DNA of 64,000 bases from Stenocarpella maydis. Lineage: Eukaryota > Ascomycota > Sordariomycetes > Diaporthales > Diaporthaceae. The translations under genes and the position numbers were made by a program. Below, piece by piece: positions 35,182 to 46,572 of this stretch (positions within the stretch are counted from its first letter, which is position 1; the number at the start of each line of letters is the position of its first letter). The DNA lies in assembly GCA_002270565.1 (NCBI GenBank), contig NQMI01000134.1:36508-100507 (forward strand), written 5' to 3'. The notes beneath the pieces were generated by a model. It was not told the origin of the DNA, did not search any database, and saw only the letters and a program-made list of their open reading frames with translations.

Positions 35182-38090
35182 ATGAGCGAACGCCCGGTCC
35201 GTAGGCGCGCAGTAAAAGCCTGTGTCTCCTGCCGTGAGAGGAAAGTCCGGTGCGATGTCACCGTGCGCGGACCGCCTTGTGTAAACTGCTATCTTGACGA
35301 CAAGCGTTGCATTGTTGCTGAGAGAAGATCGAGGCGGTAAGTCGGCAGCATGCAGCATCCATGGCACCAAACCTTTCACGCAGCTAGGCTTACACCGTGC
35401 GGCAGGCGTCTGCCAACCTATAATGATATTGGCGTGGTCTCTGAGGCATGTGGGCTGCCATCGCGGGTCGCCGGGACGATTTCCAACCATACGGGTCCCG
35501 TGTCTAATATAGGCATAATTGCCGAAGACAGTCTTCATCAGCGCCATCTTCAATACGATGAGCTTCATCTCGTTGAAGACATCCAAAAGGACCTCTCGCC
35601 AAGTCAATCTCTCGAGCCCGGGGCTTGCACACTATGGAAAGAAGTAGAGGCAGAGGACGTCGGTCCTATAGGTGGGCGCCTTCTAGCGGATCGTTTCGTT
35701 GGGACAAGACATTCCAACCTGTCACTAGGAAATACGGCAACAGGAGCGGACGACGCTCCAGAAGCAAACGTACTGAAGAGTCTTTCTCCTCTGACTGTGT
35801 CGCGTCAGCGACCGGCTTCCTTGCACTCAAACTTTGTGCCTTTCACCGACTTCACGTTTATTAACCCGGAACATGTGGCGAAGCTATCTCAGGAAGATCT
35901 TGACTTCCTAGAACGCAAGGGCTGCCTGCATCTACCACCCAAAATTATCCTAGATGAATTCCTTCGCCTTTACTTCTTCTATGTGAACCCTTTTCTCCCA
36001 TTTCTTGACGAGGGTGACTTCTGGGATACTTACTGCCCTGTATCACGTCAAGGTACCTCTGATGCCAGGCTATCTTTACTACTTATCCAAGCAATGCTCT
36101 TCGCGGCTAGTGGTGTAAGTATACGAATTCGTGCTCCCGGAGAAGACTAGATTATATGCTGAGAGACATCCAGTTTGGAGCGCAGCCGACTATTGAAGCC
36201 CTCGGTTTCAAAACTATTTCCTCCGCACGGGCGGCATTCTACCACAGGGCCAAGGTAAACGGACCCGTGCGATGTCTCCCGAGGTCCCAGTGAGAATGTA
36301 GCACTGACCGTGGAATAAGATGCTGTACGACTTTGAAATCGAGCCCTCATCCGTTGTGCTCTCACAAACCGCCCTGCTATTCACATCATGGTCCCCGCCG
36401 GACATGGTAGGCTTTAACATGCCAGTGCCAAATACCCTTTGGCTGAGCATCGCTATCCACCACGCTAAATGCAGCGGCGCCGATGACGCCTGCTTAACAA
36501 CACCTCCCATAACGTCCAAAAACTCTGGCCAGGGCCCCCAAGCAAAGCATACAAGAATGCTGAGGCGACTGTGGTGGTGCTGCTTGATTCGCGACCGAAT
36601 CTTGTCCCTTGGGTTACGACGAAGGCTTCAGGTCACAGAATCATACCCGGCACTCAGCTACGATGATTTCGAAAGTGAAGTCAATCAATCAGAAGTGATG
36701 AATGCCGACAATAAGCGGCGGCTAATCCGTATACTATTGAACGTTATGGATCTCTTGGTGCGCTTGACTGAGTTCCTACAGCAAGTTTCTCTCCCCGACT
36801 GCTACAGGTCCAACCTAGACCAACTGGGAATTACCACCAGACTGGCCAACTGCCGAAGTTCTCTCCGGACTTGGTTTTTGACGGCACGGTTGGATGTGCC
36901 TACTTTACAACAATGCAATGAGTTCCAGAATCATTCTGTCATTGTCCACACAAGCCTCATGTACATGTATTACTAGTAAGAGAACCCCCTTCGTCCTAGG
37001 AAAGCCACGGCCAAACACACGGCGCACCCACTCACACATATATTTACAGTTGCGCTCAGTTTGCTCTTCCGCACCAGGAAGCACTCCTTACCACTTTATC
37101 CTCACAGCCGGGTACTGCTATGACTTCCACACCGGAAGGCTTTCTACGCAGCCACGACGTCCAAGAAGCGGCGTGCGGTATAACAGAGCTTCTCGAACAA
37201 TTAGCACAGCTCGGTCTCGTGCAGTATTTGCCGCCCAGCGCGTAAGTTTATACGATTCTTACAGTTTATGCTACCAGGCAGCAGCTGACAACTCGTGGAG
37301 TCTGGCATTTACTGCGCTTCCGCTGTTACTTAGTGTCCTCGACTTGAAGAAACCGCTCGCGACGGATCTGCCAGATAAGTGGGCGGCAAAGAAACATCGG
37401 TTCCAAGTCCTTGTCGACGCCATGAGCATCTATGAATCTCGCTATTACGGTGTAGAGTTCATCAGCGCGACGATAAGGCACGTTGTCGACTCGGCAGACC
37501 TGGAGCCTTGCGTGGTATCGAATGGTCTGATCAAAGACTGGACGGATCTTCTCGTCTGGCAGCCTACCGCCTACCTGCGCAGGACCTTGACTATGGAGTT
37601 AACACTGAGCTCAGCAAAGATCCCCTGCGAAAACGACTTTCCTAGCGTCCTGAGAGGAGACCACTCTGCATGCACTAGCCCAAACGATTCTCAGTCATCA
37701 ACTGCCGGTTCCCAGAGGACGGATAGTGCTAATGATGTTGGCTCGTCTGTTTCCATACCAGCGGGCCAGACCGATACGGAACATACACCTCTCACAGTCA
37801 ATAGCAGACGTGAGGAGACTCGCGAAACAGAAACTGCACCCGGAGGCGATTCCAATCTACTCCACCATGATGACGCGACTGACGACCACGTCATACCCAT
37901 GGAAGAATACGCGGATTTGATATCATTAGCGCTGATGGTATCATCGCCGTCGCATGATCCAGAGTCAGCAGATGTTCAGTCTACCGAGCCTACCACGGTT
38001 GGTGACTCGATAGTGGAAGTCACGGCTTCCTTGAGCCGCGGGCAGGATGACGAGATTGATTGGACAGAATTTGCTATTCGTCCAGAATAG
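35182..38090 (+). CDS. Zn2Cys6 transcription factor with fungal_trans domain
   Basis: A nuclear DNA-binding regulator resembling cutinase/fatty-acid regulators of the Ctf1/FarA type. Six exons: 35182-35336, 35388-36114, 36174-36254, 36320-36975, 37050-37241, 37301-38090; the spliced product has 866 residues. The zinc cluster uses Cys at 14, 17, 24, 33, 36 and 43. The middle region (LERKGCLHLPPKIILDEFLR and VNPFLPFLDEGDFW) is typical of this family. The fifth intron (37242-37300) is inferred from its CTGAC branch and a GGAG acceptor, which keeps the conserved alignment. The C-terminal 150 residues are Ser/Thr/Glu-rich. All exons join in frame without stops. Its place next to an acyl-CoA ligase and hydratase suggests it may control them. 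Confidence 0.88.
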
Positions 38091-39066
38091 TTTATGAACA
38101 GAATCTCGATATACCACACTACCTAGACGGTTTGCCAAAATCTTCAGCCTCTAAGGGATAATAATATTTACAGGTCGATTGGTACGTGAGAGAACCCTAA
38201 CTTATAGGGCCTAAAAGCCCCCATCCCCCCACTCTGGGCACATATAGGGCCTTCTTGGAAGCCCCTTACTCTAGGCACGCGGAGGGACCTTCCTTTAGGC
38301 ACATGGAGGTCTCTCTTGGCGTGTGGAGGGCCTTTCCTCTGCGCATATAGAGGGCCCCACGCCTATTTAAGACGTAATACTTGGACGAATAGCTCCCAAG
38401 GCTCCGACAGGGGCTTTCCACCTGGTATCCTTTAATTCCAGCTGGATAATCACCTAGGTGCTTGATGTACGGAATGCCCTGGTTGGTCTAGCTTCGTCTG
38501 TGTCATTCAAGGTTGTAAGCCCAGGGTACCTACCTGTGCCTGTCTAGGTATTATTCGAAATCACCCTGACTTGCTGGACAATCTGCGCTACAGTCACCGT
38601 AGAAGACCTGTAGTAATGTATTCGAGAGAGATATTGATGAGTTTTGCAAGGAGGTGATTCAATCTGCGCGAGGGCAGAGGACAAGAGGAGCAGACTGCTG
38701 ACTCACACAACTGGTGCCTAGATCTACGTTGGTTCTCCAGCCGGCCCATGCAGCCGTCTCGTATCTACCTTTGGTAGGTTCAATGCGGCACAGTTCCAGA
38801 GCCTTACAAGGTTTAAAAACAGTTCCGGCCGCCCGGCCGGCGTTGTGAGTCCGAATTTCACACCCCGCTTGTTTGTTCCTCATACATCTTGCTCTTCCTC
38901 AAACATTGCCCATCAAGGTCAACCTCGCCGTCTGCCTAACATTGACCATTTTCCCCGGTGCAAATATGCAGGATACTTCCAATTTACCCAAGCTCGTTTA
39001 TATTTGCTGCCTCATATTTCTATGCTGATCAGGAAGCGGTAATTGGTGTTAGAGGACCAGACAGAT
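38091..39066. other. Intergenic with a shared repeat
   Basis: No convincing gene. A degenerate series GGCAYRYGGAGGGMCCTT-like lies at about 38235-38360, followed by the repeat listed at 38378-38430. Confidence 0.45.
38378..38430 (+). repeat. Short repeat shared with 52345-52395
   Basis: Both places read GAATAGCTCCCA, then a GC-rich variable stretch, then GGGGCTTTCCACC and GGTAT, in the same orientation. Both follow a run of AGGGCC/GAGGCCCTCC-like repeats. This suggests two remnants of one short interspersed element. Confidence 0.75.
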
Positions 39067-40157
39067 ATGCCGTACCAGAAAGGCACAAGCCTGCGGCTAG
39101 AGTTGCTTCAAGTCTGCCCCAATTCGACTATACCAACATCAGCGACTGTGTGCGAGGCGACAATTCTTGAGTCTCTGGGGATTACTATGTCGGTGGTATT
39201 GAAAGTTCATGTCAATATTGAGCCGACGTCGCCTGGATTCACCGCAGTCCTGAAACTCCACGACCGCCGTTTCGGCACATCTCTACGAAAGGAGTCAGCA
39301 GGTCCCGGTCGGAGATATGAGCCGTACCTACACACATCGTCTATCGAGGGCGCATACTGCAATTTCATACGCAAGGAAGATATCAGTTCTTTCTTCCATG
39401 ATGTGGAGCAAGAGAATCGTGCCAGCATTTTGCCGATGTTACCACGGCACTTCCTTGATGGCTCGCCCGAGGGGCTCGCCAAATATGAGGCCGTCACTTG
39501 GCAGAGATGTCAGGATTACTTCGATTGGGAAAGACGGGCGTACGCAAAATTATCAGACCTTCAGGGAAAGGCTATACCTCAGCTCTATGCTCATGTGCGC
39601 CTGAGCCTGCCACAGGACAACTTACACCTTGTCCGCGTGACCTTCTAGACCGACCGGAGGTGCGACAATATTTCGAGGTGAAGGGTATTCTGATACAACA
39701 TGTGGATGGCTACGAGCTATCTGCACTGGTCGAATCAAAAACTCCGCCGTCCGATCCAGAGAAGTGGCAAGACATCATTCAGGGTGCTGTCAATAAAGCG
39801 CATGAAATCAACTATCGGGGTGCTCGTATGGAGGACTGCAGTATATATAATGTCATGGTGGACAAGCGGACACACAAACCATTTATCATTGATCTTGCTC
39901 AATGTGGGTTCATAGAAGAGATGTATGAGGACGTTGAGGATGACGATGAGCAAGGGAGCGTGTATGCAGGAAGCCTAGCGGCCGATCCGGACCCAGAGAT
40001 TAGGTACTGGTCCGTTGTTCATACCTATCATAACCCCGGTGCTATTGGAGGAGTCATGCAGCATCGGCTGAGAAGGGAGAAGGGAGTCACAATACGGACT
40101 CCTCAATACCCGGACTATGGTGCCATCATTGCCGCTATTCGCCAGAAACGAGAATAA
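39067..40157 (+). pseudogene. Protein-kinase-like (aminoglycoside-phosphotransferase-type fold) gene with frameshift
   Basis: From ATG 39067 the first frame runs to a TAG at 39646-39648, and the conserved continuation lies in another frame up to 40157. The second part holds YRGARMEDCSIYNVMVD (catalytic-loop-like D-C-x3-N) and KPFIIDLAQCGF (DFG-like), typical of fungal kinase-like proteins. The switch occurs near 39630-39640, where one missing nucleotide would join HLV to RDLLDRPEVRQYF. There is no splice site that could do this. Total coding length is about 363 codons. It is a pseudogene, or intact with a sequence error. Confidence 0.65.
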
Positions 40158-41231
40158 CGGTCACTTGAAGCAGGGTTTCGATACGGGCTGGTAAACATAG
40201 TAACTGTTCAAAGAGCTTTTGTTCCTCTCTCCCCCTCTTAAAAACGTTGGTGATGATTTCTGCAGCCTTACAGTGCGCAATAGAGACATCGAGTTCCAAT
40301 GGCAAATACCATGGTCTCCGTAATACAGATCTAATTAGATTAATGTCCATAGCGATCTATGCGATTGCAATTAAGAGTGAACTCGAAGCTGCAGTCGGAG
40401 GTCATGGCTCTCCAGGTGATCTTGTCAGTCGGTATTATGTTGTCACTGAGGGATGCATCCTTTTATCTCCCGCCAAAAGCCTCGGGATAGAAACAGCTGT
40501 AGTCTAAGCTAAGAGGGCAGGATTTGGGTGCCTGTAACCGGGGTTTGAGGACATCTTCGGCGCTGACAGGAAACGTGCAGGAAAACAAGTCAGCGGTAGG
40601 TCCTTGGCTCGCTGGGGTTTAATCTGAGTGTGGTTAATTTCCTCGTGAAGGCTCTTCATATCATAAATCCGTGATTCGGTATTACACTGCATGATACAGA
40701 AGCCTTTCTTACTCGCAGCTGGAGTCGAAGTGAGTGTCCTGCGTACGATGAAAGTGGATTCGCCTTTTGTGAACACTGGAGCACGTAGTCACGAACGGAT
40801 TGATTTTCCAGTTCTATATGTCTGAACTTGGCTTTATTGACGCAAGGTATTATTTGAAAGCAGCCCACCATCACTATTTCTCTTCAGTCACTTCCTAGGC
40901 GATCATCATGCAACGGCAGACAAAATTTCCTCTGCCATCCAAATGCGTAGGAAGACGAAAGGCATGTGGTCTACATTAACATCCCGATGCGCCAGCAACC
41001 AGCGCTAGAGTCTGTTGGTTCAGACGTCTTGCATGCCATCTCAGTTATCTAAGTTACTATGGCCTGACGAAGTCCCCTCTTCCTACTTAGGTATCAAGAG
41101 GCCTCACGAGCATCTTATTGGCCCCTGTTGTTCACAAAATCGTGCTGGCAGTTGACATCATCTTAGAAATCTGCTCTTTGAAGTCTGAACAATCCAAAGA
41201 GCCTTATCGCCATGACTTCCCTTTCTTAACA
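40158..41231. other. Intergenic, no gene seen
   Basis: About 1.1 kb of normal composition. Several open frames of 70-90 codons on both strands overlap one another and show no recognisable motif. Confidence 0.5.
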
Positions 41232-43531
41232 ATGTCGCACCAGGAGGGGAGTACCAATTGAGGGCCAATCTCCGTAAAGAGGTCTATTGGCCCTTGCCAA
41301 AGATCGCTCAGGAGACAGTTGATCCGGCCACCATCACAGGCAATATAGCATCCACACATTTGAAGGCGAATCTGCTGGCTTTGAACGCAGAACTGGCCAG
41401 TGGTGGCTCCGGGAAATTGGTCGATTGCTCCTACCCGGAACAGGCATTCTGGCGCGACATTGTCGCTCTAGCCAGTCACCTGCGAACCTTGATTCAGCGG
41501 AAGGTCATTTCTACTGCTCTACTGCGGCTCAAGCAACTTTGGGGAATCGAGAATGAGATCGAGCTCAAGGATGATCCACATTTCGCTGTGATCAGCCCAG
41601 TCCTGGTGAGTAGTGAAGTTGACGCCCCTGAACCCCCACCTCCCTTTGGGGCATCCATATGGCATGCTTTGAAGCTAATAGGGAAGCTACATTTTCAAGA
41701 TGTTCATCGACTGCGCCCTTTCGTTCCGTACTTACTCGCCAGCGTTGAGCTGCGAAGGAAAATGGGTTTGTTGCCAATGAAAGTCGATGGACTTGTGACA
41801 TGGAAAATTTAGGTCCTGTCAACCTGGTTTGGACAAATCCTTCGGCAGCCAGAGGACGCGACTTTGCTTGCATCTCCCGGCAGAAGTATCGATGACAGCG
41901 ACTCTATGACAACCCATATTTTCATCATTGGTGCCGGAAGCTTGTGGGTGCATCGTTCAATAGTAAATATCGTCATTGGTCTAATGATTTACAGTAGGCT
42001 CATTACAGCAGCTCGGCTCAAGGGCCTCGGCGTCGAAAGCGTGGTAGCTGACCGGAATGCTAACGTAGGTGATAACTGGATGCTTCGATATGATTCCCTG
42101 ACACTTCACGTGCCAACGTCAAACTGCGAGATGCCTTATCATTGTGAGTCATCACAGAGTATTCTTGCTAATAATCGAAAAAGTATTGACTGCCAAGGCT
42201 ATCGGAAGGAACAAAGCCCTCACCGCTTGACCAAATATGAAGCCGCGGAACATATTCGACAATACGCCGAAAGGTTCAACATGAACGTTATGTTGTCAGC
42301 AACTGTCCAATAGACTACTTACAATGTAGCTAGGAATGAACGGGTATGTAAAGTTGAGACTGCGGGCCAAGGTGGGACCAAGACGATTAGTTATCTGCAA
42401 GCATCTTGTGCAGGCAACTGGTATTGGCTCTGGGACCCCCAACTTGCCGTCGTTCCAAAATAAAATTATTTACAGAGGCCTTAGCATTCACTCGACCCAG
42501 TACCGTAGTGCACAGCAATTGACTGCAAAGAGTGTCAAGGTATGTGTCAACAGTGGTGTTTCGGACGCTGGTCTAGTGACCCCAACGAAACCGATTCTCA
42601 GGCCTGTCATCCCTTTTTCTGACCTCGAATGGCTTTCAGTCGGTGGCAGTGATCGACTCGGCAAATACGGCATTCAATATCATTCAGGACTGCCATAACG
42701 CAGGCCTGGAGACGACGATGGTAGCCAGCTCTCCAACATATGTCTTCCCATACGAATACGTTATGGATCCTCACGGCATAAGGGCTTACGATCTGATGCC
42801 GGTCGGAGCTGCTGATAAGCTTTTCAACACGTTTTCTCTGGCCCTCGATGGCCAGTTCTCGCACGGCTTGTTTGCTCATCTAGCTTCCTTGGAACTGTAG
42901 GTGCCACCATTTCTCCGGCCATGACGAGATACCCAGGTATAAAAGGTTTCTAATACGCAAAGCAGTTACCGGCACCTTGCTCTGTTCAATGCAGGCTTCC
43001 CCACCATCAACAGTAGGGACCCGCATGTTGACGTCCAGCACCTTCTAGTTGACCGCGGTGGAGGGCACTATGTAGACGTCGGGGGCACCAAGCTCATAGC
43101 GGATGGTAATGTGACACGTCGCTGTCCGAGGCTATCTCGAACCAGTGGGCTACACCAAGTCAGGGCTCCGCCTCTCTGATGGAAGCTCCCTCAATGCAGA
43201 GGCAGTGATTTGGTGCACAGGATTTGCCAACAAGGATGCTCGTGCAACTGCGGAGCAAGCCCTGAGGGTGGCCGAGAAGACCGAAAACCCTGACCTGCTT
43301 GGCCCAGAGGATATCGCCGCGCGGCTGGACGTGACGTGGGGAGTGGATGCTCAGGGAGAGGTCCGCGGTATGTGGAAGCGTCACCTGCGCATGGATAATT
43401 ACTGCGTTATTGGCGGGGTCATCCAGCGCCAGTGCTGGTGGTCACGTCCTCTGGCCCAGCAGATCAAGTTGGCGTTGGATGGGAATTCTCCGCCTGCGTA
43501 TTGGGATACTCCAAACGACGAGGCTGTGTAG
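41232..43531 (+). pseudogene. Flavin-containing monooxygenase with NTF2-like N-terminus, pseudogene
   Basis: These fungal enzymes use FAD and NADPH for N-oxidation, S-oxidation or Baeyer-Villiger reactions. The N-terminal part (41258-41590, ending near QAFWRDIVALASHLRT) is NTF2-like. The FAD motif HIFIIGAGS (41915) is split by an intron (about 41944-41989). Later blocks are ESVVADRNANVGDNW, SPHRLTKYEAAEHIRQYAE, KHLVQATGIGSG, DSANTAFNIIQDCH, GGHYVDVGGTKLI, DAEAVIWCTGF-like (43195) and RGMWKRHLRMDNY. Lesions: TAG at 42311-42313 after SATVQ, a 1-nt shift near 42385, a probable stop at 42898-42900 (possibly inside an intron), and a shift near 43115. The start may also be shifted. Order and spacing of blocks are otherwise normal. 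Confidence 0.8.
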
Positions 43532-43629
43532 TTGCCACGGGTGACTGATGAAGATGCGCCTCCCGTAATGTCCTTTTATTCACAAGAATAACGATGGAGG
43601 TCACCCATGGCCCGGACTGTTTCTTGTTA

Positions 43630-45074
43630 TCAAGCTTTGCTCCTCCCATGTACCCAATCTTGGCTTTGCTCTTCCGAGATACCCTCACTATGGCCGTCTT
43701 TATGCTCAACTCCAATTCTCCTTACTACCAACAATGCAGGGAATAAAGCAAGAGCCCAGATACCAAAGTTGAAGTACGTTCCTCCTACCTTTGCAAATAT
43801 CGGAAGAGCATTCAGGCCATAACTCAGTGCCTGCCAAGCCGACTCTGTACCACGCAAAAGGGCAGCGAGACGGATAGTCTCCTGGGGGCTTTTAGAAATT
43901 TGGCCAATGAGGTAGAAGGCGAAGTTGTAATTGAGCTGAAACCCGGCGACAAGGAATATGAACGGGCCAAAAGCCCTTCCGAAGCCTGCATCGGCCCAGT
44001 CAAAGATTGGGTCAGTGCGTCGATATTCGGTGACATTGATGGTAAGCCAGATCCACCAAGCACCCTGGGTGACCATGATGATGGCAAATGCCCACCTGGC
44101 TCGCTTCTTGATGGCGATGTGATGCTGGTCCAGCCATGCCCCCAGTAGGTTGGTGGCGATGATCGCGACGACTCCAGAAAGAAATGACCCCAAAGACCGA
44201 GCTCGTACGCTGAACCAAAGAGCGATATACGTGTAGTACACAGCTTCCGAGTACACACCTTGACCGATCCAGATTATAAGCAGCAAGAACTTTTTGTTCA
44301 GGAATGCACGCGTCGTTGATCTGATTTCTTGCCACGGATTGTCGTAAATCGACAACTCCACAGGCTTTCCGTCCGACCGCTGGACTTCGGATGGATGGTT
44401 GAGAAGCAGGGCCACAAACGGCCCTAGCGCTTGGAGCGCGATGAAAATCAGATAAACCGTGTACGACACTTGGCCAGCGGTATTCCGGTCTGTGTTCAAT
44501 CCCAGGTTTATAGCCCCGCCCAGTATGCGCCCAACGCAGGTCCAAGTGATCCAGTATGCGATCATGCGCCCGCGGTTCTTCGGTTCCGGGTACGCAATCG
44601 CTATCGCGGCCTCTGAAGCCCAGAATATCCCTGCTGATATGCCACAGAGAGCCGCACCAAGAATGACGAGCCAATCCACGCCGTACCGATTATTCAGGTA
44701 TAACCCGGCGCTGTAAGGGGCGAAACCAATTGTTCCGGTGACGAGGGCTCCCTTAATTCCGACGTATTTGACGAGAGAGCTGGTGAGCCAGCAGGAGACA
44801 ATCATGAGACAGAATGTGAGTGCGTTGGCGGTGTTGACGAGGTACGGTGATTGTCCGCCTCCAGCGCCTAAGCTGTTCATGGCTCCCCAAAGGCCGGGAG
44901 CGGCCAGGCTACAGAAACCAAGGATTGTGGCGTTGTAAAAGGGAGTTCGATACCATTTGGCTGGATATTCAGCTGACGACTAAAGAATACATGCACGTAG
45001 GGCTTCCTACCTGGAGCTCGGGTGCCAGCACTCGTTGTGACATCTTCTGGGGCCTGCTTGTCTGAGGTTGACAT
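43630..45074 (-). CDS. UNC93-like major facilitator transporter
   Basis: An integral membrane protein of the fungal UNC93/DUF895 branch of the MFS; the substrate is unknown. Exon 1 is 45011-45074 and exon 2 is 43630-44960, with a 49-nt intron ending ATCCAG; 464 residues, usual length. After a short hydrophilic N-terminus, KWYRTPFYNATILGFCSLAA begins the first membrane segment, and 11-12 hydrophobic helices follow. GLWGAMNSLGAGG and AYWITWTCVGRILGGAINLG are typical. The junction makes Ala from G+CC and keeps the conserved alignment. It converges with the monooxygenase pseudogene (100 bp between ends), so it may have been its cluster transporter. Confidence 0.88.
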
Positions 45075-46572
45075 AGTTGACACAACAGGGACGGATCGGG
45101 GCAGTCAGTAACTTGATTTGAGACGTCAGCCACTGCGCTGGTTCAGAATGTCCGCATGGTCATGCGCCAATGCCACGTGCATTACCAGGGAATACGGCCT
45201 TTTGGGGAGGGAGGAAACAAGAGAGCGCCGGGCGGGAATGTCAATATACCATACCACTTCGGACGACTCACGCAATCAGGGCCTGCAATTGCATGTCGAT
45301 CTGGGCATGGCCAAGACAGATAAGAGTTGCGCGTACAATTGGGCTAGCGAATGACGTGCTTCGGCGGCTCGTTGATATGTAGCAAGGTTCGGACTTGGCG
45401 CCCTCAGGCTCGGGGCTATTTTGTGTGCGGTCGTGATGATGGTTGTAGAGGAATTCCACCACATCAATTGCCGGAAGTCCTTGGCCACCATCCTGCAAGT
45501 AATGCATAAGGTAATCCTGCCCATGTACTCGATCCGAAACCTTTGGTGACATCAGTCGCAATCAAAATTCAAACAGACGATCAGGTTGTGTATGTAGATA
45601 TACTAGCCTTGTCTAGGACGCAGAACCTTGAAAGAAAAAAAAACCCTGAAACACTCTAAAGCAAAGAATGGATGGAGCCAATGTGCCTATTGTATACAAA
45701 TGCTTGAGACATTCCGACACAAGACTACCTAGTTTCCGGGCGTCCTTTGACCATGTTCGTGGTCCAAAATGAGGAGCATTTTTTGCTTGAAGGATACGGA
45801 CACGAAGAGGAATACGGATCTCTGTTGCTGGCCCAAAAATGCTGACTTTCTTTCAGTAGCCTCGTGGACTCCACTTTGCCTGGGTGACCAGACTTTCAGA
45901 TTTGTACTACTAGATACTAGTAGCTGGCTGGATTCAATACGGTTGATGGACATGCTTTGTGTCAAGGACCTCTCAGAATGAAAATTCAACTTATAGATAT
46001 GTTCCTGATGCATCGCTGGCTCCCGACGTTCCTGATTATGCCTCCGAGGCTATTGTTAACTCTGGACAAAAACCCGTGCAAGACATGCGTGCCTCTCGTA
46101 TCGTTTGAGAGTGCTTGCCATGTTCAGTTCCATGGGCTCTCGATGTGAAAAATTTACTCACTCTGTGATGAATTCAATAAATCCTATATGGTCACGTCCC
46201 AATCGAATATATGTTTGTTTCATTATTCTTCTTTTCACCTTGATCAGATGAGAGGCCCAGGGCTGACAACCTTGGAAGATAAGATTGAAGGTGATTAGAT
46301 TAGATAAGATTAGATTTTCAGCTTCAGCACAGACCAACTGTGACGCTACCTGAATACACTAGCTCTGACGACATGGCTCGAGCTGCCGCGCATCTGCGCA
46401 GAATCCGAGGCTCTTTTGCCCATTACAATCCGTCCACCACTCCCATTGTTGGCTCTAATTTCCCACGACGCCAGTGTGCTCGTCGTCAATCGTTTCATTC
46501 TTGGATAGCTTTACTTCCTGCACGCTTATTTTTGATTCCATAACCGTTTCAACACCCCGCCCTGAATCCGCG
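45075..46572. other. Intergenic, no gene seen
   Basis: About 1.5 kb. Small overlapping open frames at 45268-45561 and 45729-46013 have no supporting feature. A GATTAGATTAGATAAGATTAGAT simple repeat lies at about 46293-46316, upstream of the Spt8-like gene. Confidence 0.5.

Noticed and set aside
36894..37240. Upstream start for a separate gene in the 398-codon frame at 36894-38090
   Set aside because: Its first 115 codons run through an intron and an out-of-frame exon of the Zn2Cys6 gene; only the part from 37301 is the true last exon.
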